Assembly (NCBI GenBank): GCA_963839995.1
Contig: CAWIXH010000020.1
Coordinates: 108,745-172,744 of the forward strand
Direction of reading: 5' to 3'
Source: CAWIUB01 sp963839995
GTDB taxonomy: Bacteria; Actinomycetota; Actinomycetes; Mycobacteriales; Jatrophihabitantaceae
Length of the DNA: 64,000 nucleotides
Shown piece after piece: positions 24,531 through 30,400 of this stretch. Both the position numbers and the translations under genes were made by a program. The stretch's first letter is position 1. Every line of letters starts with the position of its first letter. The notes below the pieces were generated by a model that was given only the letters and a program-made list of their open reading frames with translations, searched no databases and was not told the origin of the DNA.

Positions 24531-24811
24531 CGGGTCGCCTGCCAGGCGTCGATCGCCACGAGGATGGTGTCGTCGCAGGCGGGGCAGTCGTCCTCGTGCA
24601 CCGCGGTGAGGTGCAGGATTCCCCCGGCGCGGCGCTGCGCCCTGTTGGGCCGGGGCATGGTTGCGCCGCACGGGCAGACGCCGCCGAGGTTGACGATGTT
24701 GCGGCGGGCGACGCCTTCCTTCACCGGCTCGGGGGCGTCGTCGGGGGCCTCGGCCATCACGACCAGCGCACGCTGGCCATACAACTCCACGAGGGCGATG
24801 CGGGGGGTCAC
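24527..24811 (-). CDS. Small putative zinc-binding protein
   Basis: 94 residues from a GTG at 24811. Cysteine pairs in GGVCPCGATMPRPNR and DDCPACDDTI could bind zinc, separated by a LHLTAVHED segment with two His. The N-terminus MTPRIALVELYGQRALVVMA is beta-rich. Overlaps both neighbours (GTGA upstream, ATGA downstream), so it is co-translated with the replication protein and may be its cofactor. Not recognised. Confidence 0.6.
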   Translation of the reverse strand: MTPRIALVELYGQRALVVMAEAPDDAPEPVKEGVARRNIVNLGGVCPCGATMPRPNRAQRRAGGILHLTAVHEDDCPACDDTILVAIDAWQATR

Positions 24812-24954
24812 CGCGCGCCCCGCACGGGATTGCCGGCGACTGCGCTTAGAATCGGCTTGTCGTCGTCGAGGTCGACATCTTGTGAGCTAGCGCCTGGTTG
24901 CCGTGCCGGGCGCTTTCTCATGCCCGGCGGGGCACCCGACACCGGGCCGGTCAT
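24808..24954 (-). CDS. Very small hypothetical protein
   Basis: 48 residues from the ATG at 24954: MTGPVSGAPPGMRKRPARQP then SSQDVDLDDDKPILSAVAGN. Basic first half, acidic second half. The start overlaps the stop of the 89-residue ORF (ATGA), and the stop overlaps the next start (GTGA). The coupling is the main evidence for expression. Confidence 0.45.
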   Translation of the reverse strand: MTGPVSGAPPGMRKRPARQPGASSQDVDLDDDKPILSAVAGNPVRGAR

Positions 24955-25220
24955 GACGCCTTCTTGGTGCGGCGGGCCTGCGACGACTTCAACGCCAGAC
25001 CGGTCATGTACGCCTTGCGGGCATGCTCGGCGCGCTTGGCCCGTTCGGCCTCGGGCAGCTCGCCGTCCGGGTCGACCTTCGCCGCCCAATAGTCGGGCGA
25101 CTGCGGGGACTTGGCGCGGGCGCGGGCCATGGCGCCGTTTGGGTCGCGCGGGTCTTCGTTGGCCCACCGGGTGTGGGCGGCGATGCGGGCGCGTAGGACG
25201 CGCTGGTTCGGGGTGAGCAC
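24951..25220 (-). CDS. Small hypothetical protein (common near actinobacterial integrases)
   Basis: 89 residues from a GTG at 25220. The N-terminus TPNQRVLRARIAAHTRWANE with DPNGAMARARAKSP resembles a small basic protein frequently found in actinobacterial islands and prophages. The middle (DYWAAKVDPDGELPEAERAK) is acidic; the C-terminus is Lys-rich. Function unknown. Confidence 0.6.
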   Translation of the reverse strand: MLTPNQRVLRARIAAHTRWANEDPRDPNGAMARARAKSPQSPDYWAAKVDPDGELPEAERAKRAEHARKAYMTGLALKSSQARRTKKAS

Positions 25221-25310
25221 CGGGGGTGTCTCCTGGGCAGCAGAAGTCCCCCACCCGCTGAGGTGAGCTGCCCCGGGTCAGTCCGCGGTCCGGGCCCGCG
25301 ATGCCGAATG

Positions 25311-25571
25311 CTACAGGCTTGACACGTCCAGGGTGCGCATTCCGTTTGCGGTCAGCGTGTCGTAACGCTGCTGCGCGGTCTCTGCGCGCCACTGGACGTC
25401 ACGGCCGCAGGTCTTGCAGTGAAACCGGACTTTCCGCCGCGGGCCGCCGGTGTAAGGCAGTTCGGCGGCCGGGTCGTGCGGGCTCGCCCACGGCACCACG
25501 CCGCGGCCTTGCCATTCGCCGAGCTTCCGCTCCGAGTGCTGGCCGCGGTCCGTGCACACGACGGTGATCAC
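25311..25571 (-). CDS. Small zinc-ribbon protein coupled to the integrase
   Basis: 86 residues from a GTG at 25571 that overlaps the integrase stop (GTGA), so its translation depends on the integrase. Cysteines in VCTDRGQH and FHCKTCGRDVQWR suggest a zinc ribbon. The upstream frame to 25841 runs inside the integrase and is rejected. Tight coupling raises the possibility of a role in recombination direction or regulation, but nothing proves it. Confidence 0.6.
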   Translation of the reverse strand: MITVVCTDRGQHSERKLGEWQGRGVVPWASPHDPAAELPYTGGPRRKVRFHCKTCGRDVQWRAETAQQRYDTLTANGMRTLDVSSL

Positions 25572-26455
25572 AGCTTGTCCCCGATCCCGAGTCTCCGGGC
25601 GGCGGCGTGCGCCCGGGCGTCCGCGTTCGACGCCGCGTACCGCTGCAGCATCTGCCGGGACCGCCACCCGAACAGCCGCATGGCGCTGGTCTCGTCGCCG
25701 CCCGACTCCGACAGCCACCTGTCCGCCGCGGTGTGCCGTAGCTGGTGGGCCTTGATCCGCGGTATGCCTGCCTGGGCGCAGCGCCGTTCGAGCATCTGCG
25801 CGAGCCCCGAGTCCGTTAGCGGGCCCTTCTGCGCCAGCCACAGCGCGTCCGATCGTTTGGCCAGCGGATGCTGCATCCGGGCCCGCAGGTACCGGGTGAG
25901 CGCCTGCCCGGTCTTGTGCCCGTACGGGATCGCGCGGGGCCGGCGGCCCTTGCCGACCACCCCAATCGTGTCGTTCTCCAGGTCAGCGTCGGCCACGGAC
26001 AGGCCGACCACCTCGGCGCGGCGCATCCCGCCCGGCTCCAGCATCAGCCGGATGATCGCCGCGTCGCGCAGCTCGTGGAAGCCGCGGCCCTCACAAGCCT
26101 TCAGCAGACTGTGCAGGTCGTCGGGCGGCACCACGGGTACCGGCGTCTCAGGGATGGTCGGCGGGCGCATGGTGGCCATCGGGGACACCTCTAGCAGCCG
26201 GTCGCGGACCGCCCAGCCATAGAACTGCTGCAGGCAGCGGTAGCGGGTCGCGGCGGTCGACGCGGTGCGGGTCGCGAGCAGCCGGGCGATGAACCGCCGC
26301 AGGTCGTCCGTGGTGGCGCCGAGCAGGTCGGCGCCGTCGAGGAAGCTGGATAGTGCGCGCACCGATTCGGTGTACGAGGTGATGGTCTTGCGGCTCTTGT
26401 GTTCGCTCTCCAGGGCGTGCTGCCACTCCCGGATCAGTAGCGCGTTCGCATCCAC
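25568..26455 (-). CDS. int: Tyrosine recombinase / integrase (XerC/D-like)
   Basis: 295 residues. The N-terminal SAM-like DNA-binding domain contains SRKTITSYTESVRALSSFL. Catalytic residues visible: Arg in LEPGGMRRAEVVGL, Lys in VVGKGRRPR, HxxR in KAHQLRHTAADRW, then the FGWRSRQMLQRYA block with the later His replaced by Trp (as in many Xer-like enzymes) and the nucleophile Tyr in QRYA. It begins 86 bases from the tRNA-Thr, as expected of the enzyme that inserted this element there. Confidence 0.93.
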   Translation of the reverse strand: MDANALLIREWQHALESEHKSRKTITSYTESVRALSSFLDGADLLGATTDDLRRFIARLLATRTASTAATRYRCLQQFYGWAVRDRLLEVSPMATMRPPTIPETPVPVVPPDDLHSLLKACEGRGFHELRDAAIIRLMLEPGGMRRAEVVGLSVADADLENDTIGVVGKGRRPRAIPYGHKTGQALTRYLRARMQHPLAKRSDALWLAQKGPLTDSGLAQMLERRCAQAGIPRIKAHQLRHTAADRWLSESGGDETSAMRLFGWRSRQMLQRYAASNADARAHAAARRLGIGDKL

Positions 26456-26540
26456 GGTGTTAGATTAGCGGCTGTGACAACCGTGTGCTACCGGCTACCG
26501 GATGGCCTAGGCGCGTGCAGGCCAGTAATTCCGGGACTGG

Positions 26541-26614
26541 AGCCGCCTCGGGGAATCGAACCCCGGACCTTCTCATTACGAGTGAGACGCTCTGGCCGAC
26601 TGAGCTAAGGCGGC
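26541..26614 (-). tRNA. tRNA-Thr (anticodon CGT)
   Basis: Full cloverleaf on the minus strand: acceptor GCCGCCT/AGGCGGC, D-arm GCTC/GAGC, anticodon stem TCTCA/TGAGA with loop CTCGTAA, T-stem CGGGG/CCCCG and loop TTCGATT. The 3' CCA is not encoded. The 3' part was supplied by the element, since the attachment core lies inside it. It remains an intact tRNA gene after integration. Confidence 0.95.
26566..26586 (-). repeat. Right attachment core inside tRNA-Thr
   Basis: The 21-base identity with 17328-17348 covers the anticodon stem-loop and variable region of tRNA-Thr. Recombination across it would excise a 9.24-kb circle and restore a tRNA with the host-type T-stem now seen at the left end. 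Confidence 0.85.
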
Positions 26615-26827
26615 GTGTGCCCGTGGGCGCGACTTGCAAGTCTAGCTGTCGCACGACGTGGCCAACGAACCGCTCGCGATCAACGCGCTCGGCGCTTGGT
26701 TGGGCGGCGGCGGATGCCAGACCGAGCTGGATCCGCTGCCTTGTCGATTCCATCAGCGCGTGGAGCGCCCAACGCCTCGACAGCTCGTCCCTCGCACGAT
26801 TTCGCCGATATTGTTGGCTATTCTTGC

Positions 26828-26857
26828 TTGCACAGTGTCGTACGGCGCTGATACAAT
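26828..26857 (+). promoter_or_regulatory. Sigma-70-type promoter of the 13E12-family gene, probably leaderless
   Basis: TTGCAC at 26828-26833 and TACAAT at 26852-26857, 18 bases apart. The ATG is at 26865, only seven bases after the -10 box, so transcription would start at or next to the A of ATG. No ribosome-binding site precedes the ATG, which fits a leaderless mRNA. Confidence 0.6.
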
Positions 26858-26864
26858 CAAACAC

Positions 26865-28166
26865 ATGTTCGAGAGTCCAGCGGCTGCGGTTAGCGTCGAG
26901 GTCGCCGTCAAGCAGCTGTCCGACGCCCTCGACACGCTGCTCGCGGTGGACCTCACCGGCGCGTCCCGCGACGAGCTACTACAGCTCGCTCGAGCGGTGG
27001 AAACGCAGCGGCGGCGGCTGCCTGTCGCCGACCATCGGTTGATCGGCGAACTGGACGCCCGGGCGGTGGCCGGTGAGCTGGCCTGTGCGTCGACCCCGGC
27101 GCTGTTGATGCAGCTGCTGCGGGTCACCCCGGCCGAGGCGAAGGCCCGGGTGCGGGCCGCCGCGGATCTCGGCCCACGGCGCGCGCTGACCGGCGAACCA
27201 CTCGACCCGATTTTCCCGGCAGTCGCCGCGGCGCAGGCCGCCGGGTCGATCAGCGACCGGCATGCCGCGGTGATCCGGCACACCGTCGACCTCCTGCCGG
27301 CCGCCGCCGCCGATCAGGCAGCCGAGGTGGAGCAGGTGCTCACCGGGCATGCCCAGCGGCTGGACGCGGACCAGCTGGCCCGTGCCGGGCAGCGAGTGCT
27401 GGCCTGCCTGGACCCGGACGGTCGCCTCACCGACGAGCGGGACCTCGACCGGCGCCGGCACGGCAGCCTGACCCGCCGCCGGGACGGCTCCGGGGATCTG
27501 CGGGTGCGGCTCACCCCGGCCGCGCTGGCCAAATGCCAGGCAGTGCTCGACCCGCTGGCCGCCCCCCGCCCAGCCGCCGACGGCACCCCCGACCCACGCA
27601 CCGCCGGACAACGGCTCCACGACGCCGTCGAGGAAGCGGCCGACCGGCTACTGCGCGCCGGTGACCTCCCGGACTGCGGCGGCACCCCCACCACCGTGCT
27701 GATCACCCTCGCGCTCTCGGATCTGCTGGACCGGACCGGAACCGCCACCACCGCGCACGGCGGGCTGATCTCCGTGGCGGAGGCGCTGCGGCTGGCCGCC
27801 GAAGCCGAGGTCATCCCCGTCGTGCTGAACGACAGCGGCGGTGTCCTCGGCTACGGCCGCACCCGCCGGGTCGCCTCCGCGCAGCAGCGGCTCGCGCTGG
27901 CCGCCCGCGATGGCGGATGCTCATTCCCGGCGTGCGACCGACCGGCTGGCTGGTGCCAGGTGCACCACGTGGTGCCCTGGATCGACGGCGGACCCACCGA
28001 CCTCGACAACTTGACCCTCGTCTGCGGGTTCCACCACCGGGAGTTCGGCAAACGCGGCTGGGACTGCACCACAATCAACGGCGTCCCACACTGGATACCA
28101 CCCGCATTCATCGACCCCCAGCGCAAACCCAGACGCAACACCGCCCACGACATCGACCTGGAATGA
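26865..28166 (+). CDS. HNH endonuclease / DUF222 protein (REP13E12-like)
   Basis: 433 residues. The DUF222 domain spans about residues 15-320 (VETQRRRLPVADHRLIGELD, then RVTPAEAKARVRAAADLGPR). The C-terminal HNH domain is CSFPACDRPAGWCQVHHVVP, WIDGGPTDLDNLTLVCGFHH, with two Cys-x4-Cys-type pairs and the His-Asn-His set. Proteins of the 13E12 family are repeated in actinobacterial genomes; their biological role is uncertain. The copy in M. tuberculosis is the phiRv1 integration target, which makes its position 250 bases from this element's att site noteworthy. Confidence 0.88.
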   Translation: MFESPAAAVSVEVAVKQLSDALDTLLAVDLTGASRDELLQLARAVETQRRRLPVADHRLIGELDARAVAGELACASTPALLMQLLRVTPAEAKARVRAAADLGPRRALTGEPLDPIFPAVAAAQAAGSISDRHAAVIRHTVDLLPAAAADQAAEVEQVLTGHAQRLDADQLARAGQRVLACLDPDGRLTDERDLDRRRHGSLTRRRDGSGDLRVRLTPAALAKCQAVLDPLAAPRPAADGTPDPRTAGQRLHDAVEEAADRLLRAGDLPDCGGTPTTVLITLALSDLLDRTGTATTAHGGLISVAEALRLAAEAEVIPVVLNDSGGVLGYGRTRRVASAQQRLALAARDGGCSFPACDRPAGWCQVHHVVPWIDGGPTDLDNLTLVCGFHHREFGKRGWDCTTINGVPHWIPPAFIDPQRKPRRNTAHDIDLE

Positions 28167-28242
28167 GACGCGCCTGGGCGCTGTGCAGGCAGCCGGTCGG
28201 CGTCCATCCGCACCCACGGGCAACGCGCGAGATATCGCGCGA

Positions 28243-29085
28243 TCAACCGGGGATTGCCGACTCAGGTCGCAAGTTCCCCTCGTAAGCTTTGCGGCTTGCG
28301 CATACCGATGCCAAAGCGCAATGGCTGCGGCTGCCGTCGGCGTTCATCCGCACCACCACCGACTCGTTCGGCACGCTGTGCGCGACGACGGTGCCGTTCC
28401 CGTCCGGCGTCGACACCGATGCGCCGACCGCCGGCGCGGCCTCGGCGAACTCCTGATACATCGGGTGCTCGTACTTCAGACAGCACATCAGCCGTCCGCA
28501 CGCGCCCGATATCCGCAGCGGGTTCAGCGGCAAGTCCTGGTCCTTGGCCATCCGCACGGAGACCGGCTCGAAATCTACCAGGAACGTTGAACAGCACAGC
28601 TCGCGGCCGCACGAGCCGATGCCGCCGGTGAGTCGCGCCTCGTCGCGAGCGGACAGCTGCCGCAGCTCGACCCGAGCATGCAGCGTTGCCGCCAGATCAC
28701 GCACCAGCGCCCGGAAATCCACCCGATGCGGTGCGGTGAAGTAGATCGTCGTGTGGTTGCGCTCGACGATGTGGTCGACGCCGCTGACCTTCATCGGCAG
28801 ATCGTGGTCGCGAATCAGCCGCTTGGCCGCAACCCGCGCGGCCGCGCGCTGCTTGCGTCCGATGGCGGCACGGTCGAGGTCATCGGCGCCCGCCATGCCG
28901 ACGAGTGCCGGCAGCCCGCCGATGTCATCGGCTACGTACTGCGCCGGCCACATAACCTCGGCCACCTCGGGGCCGTCGTCCGTCGGGTACAGCACGTGCT
29001 CACCGATTTGCGGCGACAGCGATCCCGGGTCGGCGTAATACAGGCGGCCGTGTCGCTGAAACGTGACGGCGCACACCATGCCCAC
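28243..29085 (-). CDS. ricT: PSP1/RicT-family protein (YaaT homologue)
   Basis: 280 residues from a GTG at 29085 (ATG two codons later possible). The PSP1 domain signature TIYFTAPHRVDFRALVRDLA is followed by RVELRQLSARDEARLTGGIG, and the cysteine-rich SCGRELCCSTF and GACGRLMCCLKYE, which ligate Fe-S in B. subtilis RicT. In Bacillus the Ric complex affects RNase Y specificity; the actinobacterial role is less known. It sits beside holB and tmk, a very conserved neighbourhood (compare yaaT-holB-tmk in Firmicutes). Confidence 0.9.
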   Translation of the reverse strand: MGMVCAVTFQRHGRLYYADPGSLSPQIGEHVLYPTDDGPEVAEVMWPAQYVADDIGGLPALVGMAGADDLDRAAIGRKQRAAARVAAKRLIRDHDLPMKVSGVDHIVERNHTTIYFTAPHRVDFRALVRDLAATLHARVELRQLSARDEARLTGGIGSCGRELCCSTFLVDFEPVSVRMAKDQDLPLNPLRISGACGRLMCCLKYEHPMYQEFAEAAPAVGASVSTPDGNGTVVAHSVPNESVVVRMNADGSRSHCALASVCASRKAYEGNLRPESAIPG

Positions 29086-29209
29086 CGACGAAGCTTAACC
29101 CGCGCGGCCTGGCTCGCTTCGGCGCACAGCCGCAGCAACGCGCGCCGCCAGCAGCGCCAGCCCGAAGCCGAGCGTCAGCGCCGTGGCATGCCCGACGCGC
29201 CGAGCGACC

Positions 29210-30400
29210 CTACGGCAGACGCAAGGCGGCCGTCAGCGCCTCGACAGCGATGCGGGGTTTCACGTTCAGCTCGACCGCCTCGCGCGCGGCCAGTACGGCA
29301 TCCAGTCGCTGCAGGGCCCCAGCCGGGGTGATCCGTCCGGCAACCGCACGCACATCGGCGTCGAAGTCCGGGTGGGCAGGCGGAGCAGTCGATTCGGACT
29401 GGGTCAGCAGCACGTCCCGGTAGAACGCCGCCAGGTCGACCAGCGCCCGATCAAGCGCATCGCGCTGCGTGCGAGTGGCCCGCGACCGCTGCCGCCGTTC
29501 CAGCTCGCGCACCGCGCCGACCGTACCGCGGGTCGTGGCCGTAGTGCCCTTGCCCGTGCCGCCCGCGCCCAGGGCGATCTGCAGCGCCTCCGTCTCGGCG
29601 GCGTCCAGCTCGCTGGAGATCGCCGCCGCCTCGGCCTCGGCGGTCCGCACCAGATGGTCCGCAGCGTCGAGGCAGGCCTGCAGGGATGTCAACGACGAGG
29701 GGATGGCGAGCACCGCCTCGCGCCGCTGGCGCGCGTCGGCATCGCGGGCCAGCCGGCGCGACCGGCCGACGTGCCCTTGCCCGGCCTGCGCGGCCCACGC
29801 CGCAGTCGCCGGGTCGACGCCCTCGTGCGTCAGCACCTCGGCTACCGCCCGCGCGGCCGGCGTGCGCAAAACGACCAGTCGACACCGCGACCGGACAGTG
29901 ACCGAGACGTCGTCGGGGTGCAGTGACGGCGCGCAGAGCAGGAACACGGTGCGCTCAGGCGGCTCCTCGATCGCCTTGAGCAGCGCGTTGGACGCCGCTT
30001 CGGTCAACCGGTCGGCGTTCTCGATCACCACGACCTGCCACCGCCCCAGAGCGGGCCGGCGGGCGGCGGTCGCCACGACCCCCCGCATCTCTGTCACCGA
30101 GATCGACAGCCCCTCGGGGACGACGGGGTGCACGTCGGGGTGCGTGCCGGCCAGCACTGTGTGGCAGGCGGCGCATTCGCCGCAGCCGAGGGCGTCCAGA
30201 CGCTCGCACTGCAGCGCCGCAGCCAGGGCGCGCGCCGCGACCGACCGGCCCGACCCCGCCGGCCCGGTGAACAGCCACGCGTGGGTCATCCCCGCGGGCC
30301 CGACCGATCGACCGGCGACCAGGTCCGCTGCCGCGGTCGCGGCGGCCCGCAGCGTCAGCACCGTGTCCTGCTGGCCGACCAAGGAATCCCAGACCGTCAC
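29210..30400 (-). CDS. holB: DNA polymerase III subunit delta'
   Basis: 396 residues from a GTG at 30400 that overlaps the tmk stop (GTGA). Clamp-loader AAA+ protein: the P-loop is FTGPAGSGRSVAAR, in which the Walker A Lys is Arg, consistent with delta' not hydrolysing ATP. A zinc module follows (CERLDALGCGECAACH), then VVVIENADRLTEAASNALLK and the SRCRLVVLRTP segment. The C-terminal collar domain begins around residue 240 and has an Ala/Gly linker. The 124 bases between holB and ricT contain no clear gene. Confidence 0.93.
   Translation of the reverse strand: MTVWDSLVGQQDTVLTLRAAATAAADLVAGRSVGPAGMTHAWLFTGPAGSGRSVAARALAAALQCERLDALGCGECAACHTVLAGTHPDVHPVVPEGLSISVTEMRGVVATAARRPALGRWQVVVIENADRLTEAASNALLKAIEEPPERTVFLLCAPSLHPDDVSVTVRSRCRLVVLRTPAARAVAEVLTHEGVDPATAAWAAQAGQGHVGRSRRLARDADARQRREAVLAIPSSLTSLQACLDAADHLVRTAEAEAAAISSELDAAETEALQIALGAGGTGKGTTATTRGTVGAVRELERRQRSRATRTQRDALDRALVDLAAFYRDVLLTQSESTAPPAHPDFDADVRAVAGRITPAGALQRLDAVLAAREAVELNVKPRIAVEALTAALRLP

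Larger units (their letters stand above)
17328..26586. mobile_element. 9.26-kb integrated phage-satellite-like element (phiRv1/phiRv2-like) in tRNA-Thr
   Basis: Bounded by 21-bp identical sequences (17328-17348 and 26566-26586) within a tRNA-Thr(CGT) gene and its displaced 3' copy. Cargo on the minus strand from the tRNA end: tyrosine integrase, zinc-ribbon protein, small ORFs, primase-polymerase/helicase, small ORFs, P27-type small terminase, a 92-residue protein, HK97-type capsid protein, an HTH protein and HicAB. Three small coupled ORFs read the other way at the left end. No portal, large terminase, prohead protease, tail or lysis gene is recognisable. Size and order match the phiRv1/phiRv2 elements of M. 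tuberculosis as I recall them. It is probably dependent on a helper phage. Confidence 0.88.

Noticed and set aside
24951..25392. 194-residue frame covering the 48- and 89-residue element genes
   Set aside because: Its first 145 residues are Arg/Pro-rich and out of frame with the coupled 89-residue gene; only the last 48 codons fit the overlap pattern.
29086..29209. A small membrane peptide between ricT and holB
   Set aside because: A hydrophobic frame exists on the minus strand but has no acceptable start codon or ribosome-binding site.
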